Below are positions 42,609 through 53,073 of a stretch of 64,000 bases of DNA, one piece after another (the stretch's first letter is position 1; every line of letters starts with the position of its first letter). The translations under genes were made by a program, and so were the position numbers. The stretch lies in assembly GCA_032716605.1 (NCBI GenBank), contig CM064509.1, positions 50,856,022 through 50,920,021 of the forward strand, written 5' to 3'. The notes under the pieces are model-generated. The model saw only the letters and a program-made list of their open reading frames with translations, searched no databases and was not told where the DNA came from. This stretch comes from Paralithodes platypus. Lineage: Eukaryota; Arthropoda; Malacostraca; Decapoda; Lithodidae.

Positions 42609-43620
42609 TTAAACAGATAGGCCCAGACTCGGGTCTTCTTGCTGCAACTTGCTCAGTTCGTCTCTAGGTATCTCCGACAAGGCACTTACCTCTGACCTTT
42701 CAAAAATAGCAGAAGGTTGAGTCGGCGGCACTAGGTCAGACTCCTCGTCCAGCACTAGGTCACCTCTACTAGTCTTAGTAGCCTCACTGGGGTCAGCCAG
42801 GCCAACAGCTGCCTCCGAACCAGTATCATCTAGTAGTGCATCATGGGATGGCCCGCTCTCAAGGCTGTCGGCCCCCACTTCCACTAAATCATCCCCCTGT
42901 TGTGCCACTTGTGCCATTGATCGGGTCACTGCACAAACAGGGTAGATAAAGTCCATGTTATCTTCCTGCAAACCACCACCAGCCGGGGGCTCAAAAGCAG
43001 CCTCAGCGACGACTATACGAGGCGGGAAATCTACAAGTGCATCCCCAGCCAAGTCAGTCCCAAGTAAAAAGTCCACTCCCTCAACTGGCAGAGTGTCCAC
43101 CATGGCCACCTTACCCTCTGCTGTCAAAAGTGGGCACTCTAGGGTCACCGGGACTCTAAATCACAGCATTGCTCACTGTTGATTCCCCTGCATATTACAA
43201 ACTCTCCCGTGCTAATAGGTCCCCCTGTCAGGTTGTGACACATGAATTGTTGCGCACCAGTATCCCTAAACACCTTGAGAGGGTACGTCTGCTCCCCGAT
43301 CCGTACTGATCCATCATGTATGAATGGCCGACGCCAATCAGGGGAAGCCTGGTTATGCTCAGGTGGTGATACCATCTGGGGCGGCGTAGTGCTTACAACC
43401 CTGCTTACCGCTGGCCTACACTGCCCCCCAGACTCACCTGTACCTGGTTCGCCTTTCGCAGGCACCTCCCATAGTGTTGCCACCAACTGGACAGCCTTTG
43501 GGTTCCTGGGTAGCCTTCCATTTAGCACACTGAGGTTTTATATGGCCCACTTGTTTGTAAAAGTAACACCGCACTTCCGTAGAAGCTCGCTGGTTATCAG
43601 CCTTTTTATGATGTTGTGTC
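42609..43620 (-). pseudogene. gypsy-1 Gag end and aspartic protease
   Basis: A knuckle-like CYFYKQVGHIKPQC (about 43,555; second Cys changed to Tyr) is followed by VFRDTGAQQFMCHNL (DTGA protease site, about 43,257). After a frame change at 43,147 comes the flap-side EGVDFLLGTDLAGDALVDFP. A long acidic spacer follows before integrase. The protease would process Gag-Pol. Confidence 0.78.
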
Positions 43621-43965
43621 TTATTTGTGGTAACTTTGGGTGATGACGGGCGAGCGGATACTGTGGCTGCTTAGTGCACAGGTCGGTCTCTCCTGTCACC
43701 AAAAACGCTCCCCATGCAACTACCACACATGGGCTAGTGCAAAGTTATCAGCCCAAACTGCTGCTTCCCTTAATGATTTAAACCGCTTTTCTTTTAATTT
43801 TGCCCCAATGTCCCGTTCAACTATACTGGTAAACTGCTCCATTAGTCAGGCCTCATACGAAAGTATCAGCTGTCTCTGAGTGCAACCACTTAGCTAGAGT
43901 ATCACGCAGGTACCTGGCGCATTCCACATGCGAGTCCCCCTGCCACTTCCGAGCCCCCCTGAACG

Positions 43966-44840
43966 CTAGTCGTAAGCTTCAGGACGAAGCTCGTAGGCTT
44001 TTAACACAGCCTCCTTAAGTACATCATACTTTAACTCATGCACTTTTAGGCGATCGTATGCATCAAGAGCCTTGCCATTTAATACATTGGACACCAACAC
44101 TGCCCAGCGTTGCCTCGGCCACTGATACTCGTGGGCCTTCTTCTCAAAACGTAAAAACCACTCCATGGCCTTAAGTTCATCGAAGGCCGGCACGAGTTTC
44201 AGCCGTCGAGACAGCAGCACCTCTTCTGCCTCCTCCTTAGATGCATGCCCAGCATTACTCCCCTGTCGTCTTTGCCCACTAGTTTCCAACTTCGTCTTCT
44301 CCAAATCTGCCTGAATTCTCTTCTCCTCTGCCTGTATTCTCTTCTCTTCTAGCTCTCGGTCTATCTCCATCTTCCTCAACTCAATTCTCTCCTCTCTCTC
44401 TTTCTGCTCAAACTCCATTCTTTTTAACTGAAGCTCGACCTCTGGACTCCTTCGCAACCCTATCGGGGTTATAGGAGGAAACTAGGCGAAAGGGGGAACA
44501 TTGTGCTGTGCACCCACCGTATGAGTGGCAGTGAAATGCTGGTGTGTGACCCATGACACATGCGGGTAACAAGGAGGGTACTGGGGATTACTAGCATAAC
44601 TCGAAACAAATGTACTGGCCATAGGGACATAAACATAGCCCTGTGAAAATTAAGGGGCCATACAGATAGGCTAAAAGCTGACTGTGGAGGCATGGTAGCA
44701 GATGCTGTGGTAATAGTGGGAGGCTGCCTAACTGCAGTATCACCTAGCTCTTCTGGAGTTGTTGCTCCACTCCGGGCCCCAGTAGAATAACCCCTTAAAG
44801 GTGAGCTGTGTGTAATGGACACCCTACTGCCAGGCGACAA
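43966..44840 (-). pseudogene. gag: gypsy-1 Gag, central part
   Basis: Minus-strand frame 44,457-43,966 has a charged coiled coil (VELQLKRMEFEQKEREERIE, then EEKRIQAEEKRIQADLEKTK). It is followed by a capsid-like LVPAFDELKAMEWFLRFEKK, RQRWAVLVSNVLNGKALDAY and AVLKAYELRPEAYD. This resembles Gag proteins of invertebrate gypsy elements that build the particle. A Ser/Pro-rich frame (44,840-44,469) precedes it. Confidence 0.75.
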
Positions 44841-45905
44841 TATTAGGCCTCATTCCCACCTAAAATCGTAACTTTATGATAAATATCGTTATTACTTATT
44901 CATATGCGCCTATTTTATGTTTAACGCCTTACGAGCGAGCCCGTCAGTAACTTCTACTACCCGCCAAGCGTTTTTTTTTTTTTACCCTAAACGACCTTGT
45001 TTCCGTGCTCTTTTTCATGCATAAACAAGAGCCAGAGCGTAATACAATTATGTATCCCTGAAAGGGCGTTCATTGAGCTTTCCAATGACACCAGAACCAT
45101 CCTCCTACGACCACGCGTTCTCTTGCAACGATCGTGCAAGACGAGTGCAAAAACCCTAAAATAATATCCTTACATAATTCCCTGTGTAGCAAGGGAGGGA
45201 GGGTGGATGTGTGTGGAGTAGACGTCAGTAGGCGCGCGGGACCCGTGCCGAGCGGTCATGAGCCGACCTACGCTCCTCCCATCGCTCGTCTCTCTCTCAG
45301 AGCCATTATTGCTCAAAAGTTGCACACGGACTCAACTCGGGCCCCGCCACATAGTCCTTTCTTCTCTAGCCCGACTTAAGTCCACCCCCGCCAGACTAGG
45401 GTTAATATGAAGATAGTAACATGAAACAACAATAAAACAAGGGGGAATAGTGTTTGGATGGTAAAAATAGCGAAATATTGCCGGCCGGTCCATTCATGAA
45501 TTGTGTAGCAGAGCGAGACACACCCTCCCCTCACGAGGCCTGAAGCCTGACTGACTTACTCACCCACACTCTTCCTTATGCAACACACTCGCTAGTCACA
45601 TGACCACACCATAGAACCGGCTTGGAGATGTTGACACGAAAATATACCAATAAATAAGGGTATAACAGGGAAAATAGGTGATAATTAAAGGGAGGGGGGG
45701 AAAGGGGGGAAGGAGGGGATTTTGACAGATGTGGAGGAGTGATAGAAGGTATGGAGGGGAATTATCTCACTTAATCACCATTTCACTTGTTTTAAAGCTA
45801 CTAGGGCCTTTTCAACATTTTTTTTTTTAGGCCTTACCTCTTAAGAGGTTCCTCGCCCTTGCCCACCAAAACCTCTTAGGAGTGTTCTCGCTGTTCCCGG
45901 GATAA
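44841..45905 (+). mobile_element. TTAA-family element D, copy 1, with element C nested inside
   Basis: Outer sequence matches 48,039-48,649 (reverse) and 52,381-53,013: CGTTATTACTTATTCATATG, GAAACAACAATAAAAC and an end in repeated CTCTTAAGAG and CCCGGGATAA. It splits the gag frame. The left end is not well defined and the right TTAA is degenerate (GATAA). Confidence 0.72.
44921..45405 (+). mobile_element. TTAA-family short element C, copy 2 (nested)
   Basis: TTAACGCCTTACGAGCGAGC to CGCCAGACTAGGGTTAA, with TTAA at each end. It lies inside element D, interrupting ATGCGCCTATTTTATG...TATGAAGATAG. Equal in length to copy 1 (485 bp). Confidence 0.88.
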
Positions 45906-46201
45906 TAGCTAACCTGACTGATAGGGCGCTGTGGCTCCTGCCGGATGGTAGCATCACAAGTACTAGCTTCAATATGAGGACCACTAGGCTGCACAACCAA
46001 CTTACACACCTCTTGAACTAACTCTCCCTTAGACGGACCACTGTACCTCCAACCATACACGTCCAACACACGTCTTAATTCATCACAACTCCTACTAGCA
46101 ACCTCTTCGATCTTGACTAGGTTGAGTTCTAATAAACTGACAAACATCCTCCTTCCCCATGATATGAACAGGAATGTAATCAGCAAACGACATTTTAGCA
46201 A
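45906..46201 (-). pseudogene. gag: gypsy-1 Gag, N-terminal part
   Basis: The frame LLELNLVKIEEVASRSCDEL, RRVLDVYGWRYSG, KGELVQEVCKLVVQ resembles a small helical N-terminal Gag domain. It is open to the element D insertion at 45,905. A competing frame starts MSFADYIPVHIMGKED, so the true start is uncertain and a frameshift is likely near 46,130. Confidence 0.5.
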
Positions 46202-46469
46202 TAGTTGTGGAGACGGGTTAATAAATGAGAGTACTAAGTCCGTAGACTTTCAACTGCAAGCAAATTACTAAACAATCAAGCAAAAAGGTCGATCTAAATA
46301 TAATTAACATTACACCACCAAGAACTCTATACTATCACACTATCCTGGCCTGAGGTTGCCACTGTTACGAGGGGAGGCTTCGGGGAAAGCAGATGCTCCA
46401 ATAGCCTAGCCCACAGCACTGTCCAAAAAGAAACGCCGTAGCAAAAAGACAACAATGCTGTAGTCATGC
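46202..46469 (-). other. gypsy-1 untranslated leader
   Basis: Sequence between the 5' LTR and gag. I could not recognise a primer-binding site; the bases next to the LTR read TGCATGACTACAG on the coding strand. Confidence 0.5.
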
Positions 46470-47630
46470 ACCCAACACTGCCCACCGTACTACACTAACC
46501 CTGCAACAGACACGCTCTTAATATCTGACGCAACACTAAGACACGCAGGTTCTCTAGGAAAAGGGGTTATCTTCCTCTTTGCTCTATCAAAGCAGTACAA
46601 AAGGAGACACAAAAATATCTACTGTCTCAGAGTCGTGGCCTATCCGACTCGGGTTGATAGTAGTATGTCAAGAGTACTTCTAAGATTATTCTAAATGCGC
46701 AAAAGTGCCAAACCAAAATACTGCTAGACTCCCAGAACAATCCATATCATGCCCAGTCGCTCAGGAACCGAGAATAATACGAAACGAAAACCATGGGAAG
46801 AGTCCAATGCAGTAGGCTAACAAGCCTCTGTGCCAAGCCTGCACTTGAGACACAATTACGGTTGATATCTCAGTAGGTTGGTGCTGGCTGTTAAAAAGCT
46901 GGTCAAAACAACCCAGTCACCAAACCACTGTAGATATCAACCTCGACAATACACAATATAAACATACAATAATATTTGACAATGCAGTAGAATAAAGGTA
47001 AGAAATGGAAGAATAATGTGAAGACAATAATCAAGAATGCCAGTTCTGCCGTAATCCTAACAAGACCAAAATGCAGAAAACTCCCAAATGTAAGCTAATG
47101 AAGTTTAATCAAAGTAATTATGCTTAAAAGGACTCCAGACTTGCCTTACTACTATACAATGAAAGAATGAAAGAATATATTATGCGGCAATAAGGGAGCT
47201 AATTGGCAAGCCCAACACACACAAAGCAGCACGTGTGGTCAGTACAAGGTCTGTATCTGGAGTGAGCTCCTGAAGCAGCCACGAGGGACTCTTAGGCCCG
47301 CGCCGGGAAGAAGGGAAGCCCCAGGCACTGCTAGACTACATAATTAAACTAGGTACCTGTGCTCTCACTAATAATAAATGAGTAATCAAACAAACATAAG
47401 ACATCAATGGGTAACTTATGATAAACTGAAATAATCCCTACAGGGTTAAACAAATTATATAATTACACTCTTAGCAGAACGGCAAGGTTGCACTGTATGG
47501 CACCACTTAAAACGGCAACAGCTCTCACGAGGGAACAAAGAAAGAAAGCAAGAAAGGCAGCCAGCCTTTGTGCTATGTGCAATGTTAAACACACTTGCAA
47601 CTGACAAAGCTATAAGTTCAGTTGGAAGTG

Positions 47631-47633
<3 letters not shown>
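46470..47633 (-). repeat. gypsy-1 5' LTR
   Basis: Full-length partner of 37,815-38,980. In coding orientation it starts TGTCACTTCCAACTG next to the TA tract. Confidence 0.88.

Positions 47634-47707
<74 letters not shown>
47634..47707. repeat. TA microsatellite
   Basis: About 37 uninterrupted TA units between the gypsy-1 LTR and a LINE fragment. Probably part of the gypsy-1 target. Confidence 0.97.
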
Positions 47708-47710
<3 letters not shown>

Positions 47711-48038
47711 TCTCCACCTTCTGTCTGGTCTTCTTCTATCTTACATTCCTTCTCTTGGGGTCCAGTCAGTTTCTCTTTTACTCCACCTATTGTCATCTCT
47801 TTTTGAAACATGTCCTGCCCATCTCCACTTCTGCTCTTAATACTTTCTAGAGTATCTTTGACTTTGGTTTGCTCTCTTACCCACGATGCTCTCTTCCTAT
47901 CTCTAAGTGTTATTCCTAGCATTGATCGTTCCATTGCTCTTGGTGCACTCCTAAGCTTATTCTTCATTGTTTTTGTTAGTTTCTAAGTTTCAGATCATAG
48001 ATCATGGTTGGTAGCAGACACTGGTTATAAACTTACGC

Positions 48039-48649
48039 TTAACCCGTAAATGGCTGCAAAGCTCTTAAGAGGTTTTACTGGGCGACGGCGGCAAAGCTCT
48101 TAAGTGGGAGGCCTAAAAAACCCATTTAAACAGCCCCAGTAGCACTAAACAATTTTTTTGTTTTTTTTCCCCTATACCTCATATCACTCCTCCACATCCC
48201 CTTCTTCCTCCCTTTCCCCTCCCCCTTCAATTATCACCTATTTTCCCTGTTATTCCCTAATTCGTTGGTATATTTTTGTGTTAACATTACCAAACAGTGT
48301 GGAGGATGTGCTTACGTGCCTAGCGGGTGTGTATATGACCGAGTGTGTGTATGAGTAGGCTCAGTGTGGCTTGAGGCCTCGTGGAGGGAAGGGTTGCCTC
48401 AATTTTCTCCATAATTCATGAATGGGCTGGTCCATCTATATTCGCGATTATGACCAGAAAAATTATATTTTCACTTGTTATATTGTTGTTACAGGTTACT
48501 ATCTTCATAATGGAAGGTAAAATAGGCTCATATGAATAAGTAATAACGATATTCATCGTAAAATGACGATTATAGGCCTGAATGGAGCCAATATGCTCGC
48601 CCATGGGGAGCTAGTTCAATCCCCCCCCCCCTCGCCGTTTTCGGGTTGA
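48039..48649 (-). mobile_element. TTAA-family element D, copy 2
   Basis: TTAACCCGTAAATGGCTGC at the left; the right end is GGGTTGA (TTAA with one change). The second LINE-3 copy keeps the unoccupied site, reading TTACGCTTAAGGCATATTGG at 60,650-60,670, so the boundaries are firm. It includes a run of 11 Cs. Confidence 0.9.
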
Positions 48650-48799
48650 GGCATATTGGTAAGATACTTTTCATTATATTCTTCTGTTTGTCAAATGCTT
48701 TCCATTCTAGAATGATTTGCCTTACTATTTCATGTTCATTGTCTTTTGTTAGTTTCATTACTTGGCCAAGATAATTGATTAATTTACTACCTTTAGAAT

Positions 48800-49461
48800 T
48801 TCGTTATCAATCCTCATTATTCTGCGATGGGCCTTATCATTGTACATCACTTTGGTTCTACTCCTTTTCATTTTTAGACCGACTTTGAGACTTACTTTAA
48901 TGAGATCATTGATAATTTCCTGGAGTTGTTCTGCTTCATCTGAAATTAAGACAATGTTGTCTGCAAATCGGAGATGGTTAAGGTATACATTATAAGATCT
49001 ACATTAATTCCCTTTGATTCCCATGAACATTTTCTGAATATCCCTTCGAGACAAGCTGTGAACAGTTTGGGTGAGATTGTGTCTCCCTGCCTCACTCCTT
49101 TCCCAATCTTTATCTTCTTTGTGGCTCTGTGTAATCAGACCACAGCAGTGCCTTTTGCATATACGTGTATATTCTCTAAGAGTTTTATATATGTTTCATT
49201 TAATCCTTGTTCATGTACCGAGTTTGCTATATCTGTTGTCTCTACCGAATCGAAGGCCTTTTCATAATCCACAAAAGCTAAACAAAGAGGTATATTATAC
49301 TCTGAGGTTTTCTCTATTAGCTGGTTCATTGTATTTAAATGATCCATGGTTGAATATCCACTTATAAATCCTGCCTGTTCCCGAGATTGAATTTCATCTA
49401 AAGTCTTATATAACCTATTTGTGAGGATTTTAAAAAACAACTTGTAAATAACTGATAACAA
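48800..49461 (-). pseudogene. LINE-3 reverse transcriptase
   Basis: The frame reads VIYKLFFKILTNRLYKTLDE, REQAGFISGYSTMDHLNTMN and LCLAFVDYEKAFDSVETTDI. It continues by shifts to GKGVRQGDTISPKLFTACLE, then to a region where the FADD box is lost. RT blocks 2-5 are recognisable. Confidence 0.82.
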
Positions 49462-49677
49462 ACTAATGGGACAGTAGTTGCGGAGATCTTTCTTATCGCC
49501 CTTTTTGTGAGGTAGATTTTTTTTTTTTTTTTTTTTTTTTCATGTGAATGAGAGAGACAAAAGGCATAACTGCCTGCAGCGAGTGCCTCCCCAGATTTCA
49601 AAGAGTGACATGGCCGAAATCAAGGGACGTTTGAGCTATAATGCCTGGACACACAGACTTTGAAGCAATTATAATGT

Positions 49678-50122
49678 AAAACTTGCAAAATCAACAAACT
49701 AAAACTGGGACGATACAAGATAAATGCAAAAGAACTGATCAAAATCGCTATGTGGAATCAACGCTTAATAAAATAAAAAATTGAAATAAAAGAACACAAT
49801 CCACCACATAGGGTGTACACAACTAGGCTACATGAGCAAGTCAATTTGTTTCCCAAGTAAACTGATCGCACATTACAGTAATGCACCTCGTCATGTTCAA
49901 GGAATTAGTCAATTTGGGAAGTCCGGGACATTTCTGGTAAATATTACTAAATTCTGTATGAATAAAGAAACTACAATTTATATCAAATTTTATATTAAGC
50001 TAAATTTGCAATTTGACAAGATATCAACAAAAGTACAAAAAACATAATCACTCACTAACGATAGTGCTATCGGGTAGGTACCTGTAAGCATAGCATGCTT
50101 CAAGTGACCCCTAACAACTTAA
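49678..50122 (-). mobile_element. Penelope-type 3' fragment nested in the Jockey-like LINE
   Basis: Reverse-complement match to 1858-2372. The Jockey sequence breaks at ...CCTATGACTTA and resumes at AATTGCTTCAAA, whereas the uninterrupted copy at 30,427-30,450 reads straight through. 5' truncation to ~445 bp is expected for target-primed insertion. Confidence 0.88.
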
Positions 50123-51684
50123 GTCATAGGAAGACGGAAAGACTGGTTCTGGGAGAGAGTTCCAGAGCTCAGCAGTTGAATAGAAGAAAGTCTGAGAATA
50201 GCGTTTCACTCTGCACGGAGTAGGGGTGGGATTGTTTTACAAGGCGGGTACTACGTACCCTACGTTGAGGAGGTGGTATACAGTGGGAAAGCTCCGAGGA
50301 ACACTGATTATTGTAGTAGCGAGAGATGCAACATTGCGGCGAAAGAGAGAGAGATTGCAGAGAGTTGGTGAGTGGACGGGAGTTGATGATACTTAAGGCT
50401 TTCCTTTCTACTTTATCTAGGAGTGTGGTGTGAGAGGACCCTCCCCACACATGTGAACAATACTCAATACAAGGACGCACTGTGCCCCTGTACAGAGCAA
50501 GAAGCTTCACAGGGGTAAAGAACCCCTTGAGGCAGTTGAGCACAACCAGCTTCTGGGAGGCTGCCCTAGCGAGACTGGTAATATGGTCTTTCCAAGTGAG
50601 AGCAGAAGAAAAGGAGACACCTAGAACATTGAGAGAAGATGAAGGGTTGATTTTTGTATTGTTGAAGAATAAGGGATAGTCCACTGGAGGTTCCTGACGG
50701 GTAGTAAGATGGATAAACTGAGTTTAGGAAGCATTAATGCAACAAGGTTTTCTCTACCCCAATTGGAAATAGTAGCTAGATCAGAAGATAAGTATTTTAT
50801 GGCTTCATTACATTTACTTTTGAGGGACTGCTGGCTGGGGCGTTTTGGAAAACTAATTGAGTGGTGTAAGGTTGAGTCGTCTGCATATGAATGGATGGGA
50901 CTGGATGTACAGTTAAGAAGATCATTTATCAAAATTAGAAAGAGAATAGGAGATAGGACAGAACACTGAGGAACACCGGAGTTGATAGGATGAGGAAATG
51001 AGCGATGGCCGTCCACAACCGCAGCTATGGAACAGCCGGAAAGGAAATTAGAGACAAAGGCACAGATGGAGGGATAGAAACCGAAGGAGGGCAGTTTGGA
51101 AATTAAAAATTTGTGCCAGACTCCATCGAAGGCCTTCGATATGTTTAGTGCAAGAGAAAAAGTCTCACCGAAGTCCCGAAAGTTGGATGACCAAGATTTA
51201 GTAAGATATGAAAGAAGATAACCAGTAGAGCGATACCTTAAGGAAGCCATACTGGTGATCTGACAGCAGATTATGAAAAGAGAAATGTTTAAGAAATTTG
51301 GAAGCAAGAACAGTTTCAAAAACTTTAGAGATACAAGAGATGAGAGCAATTGGACGATAGTTAGAGGGTTGAGAGCGGTCACCCTTCTTTGGGAAAGGTT
51401 GAATGAGAGCAAACTTCCAGCAAGAAGGAAAGACGTTATAGGAGAGACAGAGACGAAAGAGTTTGCCTAGGCAGGGGGTCAGCACGGAAGCACAGTTTTT
51501 TAAGTACAACAGGAGGAACACCGTCCGGACCGTACGCCTTCTTAGTATTAAGCCCAGAGAGGATAGAAAGTACATCTTTAGAAGAGATTAGGATATTAGG
51601 CAAAAGTAGGAGAGAGGGGGGGTGGAGAGGGAGGAATAGCACCAGAATCATCCAAGGTAAAGTTTCTGGCAAAAGTTTGAGCAA
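50123..51684 (-). pseudogene. Jockey-like LINE reverse transcriptase
   Basis: Minus-strand motifs: LSGLNTKKAYGPDGVPPVVL, PFPKKGDRSQPSNYRPIALI, ALNISKAFDGVWHKFLI, INSGVPQCSVLSPILFLILI, IHSYADDSTLHHS (catalytic; intact frame here, unlike the plus copy) and LYRGTVRPCIEYCSHVWGG. Frame changes near 51,240 and 50,680. QYGF at 51,255 is followed by a shifted frame. Confidence 0.9.
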
Positions 51685-52058
51685 AGAGTTCAGCTTTGTC
51701 AGAGAAATAAGTGATGGTTGTGCCTTCAGAGTGGAAAAGGGGAGGGAAAGACGAGGAAGAAAAGTTGTTGGAGAGGTTTTTGGCTAGATGCCAGAAAGCT
51801 TGGGAAGAGCTAGAGTTGGATAGTTCTATCTATCTATCTATTGCCTGATGCCGCGATCCCCGAAGGGGTGGCCACGAATGAACTGCCCCCATGCACCTCT
51901 GTCCCCAGTCAGTCGACGCCCCTCCCCCCAACCAGCACCGCCTTTATTCATGTACTTCCTCACTCCATCCTTCCACCTCTCATTCGGTCTACCTCTCCCT
52001 CTCTGTCCCTCCACCTCGCTCTTGTACACCCTCTTAGTCATTCTCTCGCTTTCCATAC

Positions 52059-53047
52059 TGTATATGTTGGGTCTGGCTGCTTCCAGACGATCCCCAGGTA
52101 CTTATCAAAGAGGTGGGATAAGTCAAACACTGGGTAAAAGTTAATAGGTTCTTGTATTCAGGAGTGAAGTGGGTACAGTACACAGGGAGACCTTTGGTAG
52201 GCTAGTCTCTCTCTCGATCTGATCATAACATACCCCTAGCGGGCAGATCATGAAATACCCATAGTTACCATGTGCAGTCAATACAGTACAATTATATAAG
52301 TGAGTGCACATGATTACTATGGTACATGTTTAATATAAGGAGGTATGCATATAGATAATATTAGTGTTACATACAGATACTTAACCTCTGAAGTGCGCAT
52401 GGGGGTAATTGGAAACGTCCCCCTGTGCTGACGTATTTGAGGTGTTTCCGTCACTAAAATATTCATTGTGCCATTAATAGCATTAATATTTATCCATATG
52501 CGCCTATTATGGGTTGATTATAAAGGTATTAACCTGAAACAACAATAAAACGAGTGAAAACAGCGTTTGGATGGTCAAAATCGGAGATATAGCCCGCGAG
52601 TTGTATAATGTATGGGTGAGGCAATCTGCTTTCCCGCCAATTTCCCCCAAGGCCACTGAGACGCAGTCGATCGATACTCTCTCTCTCTCTCTTGCACTCG
52701 CTTGCTATCAGTGATGACCACACCCTCCAATCGGATTTCTAATGTTAGCACGAAAATATACCTCAGAATAAGGGAATAACAGGGAAAATAGGTGATAACT
52801 GAAGGAGAGGAGGAAAGTGGGGAAGGAGGGGAGGTAGAGGACTGAGATTTGCATGGCCCAGGGGCCAAAAAAAAAAAAAATAAAAAAAAAAAATATAAAA
52901 AAATATTTTTTTTTCGATGTCAAAAGTTGATTTTTATTTTCTCTGACTCTTAAGAGTCTTCCCGCAGTGCGCCGGGGGAACTCTTAAGAGTCTCCCCGCA
53001 GCTCCCGGGTTAAGAATGCTGTTGCCTCAATAAATCATATACATACA
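52059..53047 (-). repeat. gypsy-2 3' LTR, carrying a TTAA element
   Basis: With the TTAA element and one TTAA removed it is 360 bp, the same as the 5' LTR. I found no differences when reading both copies side by side. Confidence 0.93.
52381..53013 (+). mobile_element. TTAA-family element D, copy 3, in gypsy-2 LTR
   Basis: TTAACCTCTGAAGTGCGCAT to GCAGCTCCCGGGTTAA. The unoccupied LTR reads CAGATACTTAAGAATGCTG at 56,964-56,982. Includes an A/T-homopolymer stretch at 52,868-52,915 and terminal GACTCTTAAGAGTC palindromes. Non-coding, about 629 bp plus duplicated TTAA. Confidence 0.95.
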
Positions 53048-53073
53048 CCTCCCTTACCCCTCACGCTCGTAGT

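Larger units (their letters stand above)
37815..47633 (-). mobile_element. Ty3/gypsy element with integrase before RT (gypsy-1)
   Basis: Two ~1.165-kb LTRs (37,815-38,980 and 46,470-47,633) enclose minus-strand gag, protease, integrase, RT and RNase H in that order. Integrase upstream of RT is the Gmr1-type arrangement, unlike normal Ty3/gypsy. LTR ends begin TGTCACTTCC on the coding strand. TA tracts flank both LTRs, so a target duplication cannot be resolved. Insertions of a SINE and nested TTAA elements, plus frameshifts, inactivate it. Confidence 0.85.
47708..49516 (-). mobile_element. Second RTE-type LINE (LINE-3), interrupted
   Basis: Minus-strand C-terminal sequence (48,038-47,708: LRSAPRAMERSMLGITLRDR, ASWVREQTKVKD) matches 60,196-60,660. 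It is split by a TTAA-family element (48,039-48,649). Upstream RT lies at 48,650-49,500. The 5' part is cut at 49,517 by the poly(A) tail of a Jockey-like LINE. Confidence 0.8.
49517..51825 (-). mobile_element. Jockey-like LINE, minus-strand copy
   Basis: The A tail appears as T-run 49,517-49,541, followed by 3' UTR shared with 30,490-30,567 and coding up to about 51,825. A Penelope-type fragment (49,678-50,122) is inserted near the 3' end. The 5' truncation abuts the (TAGA)n tail of the RTE-like LINE. Confidence 0.88.
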
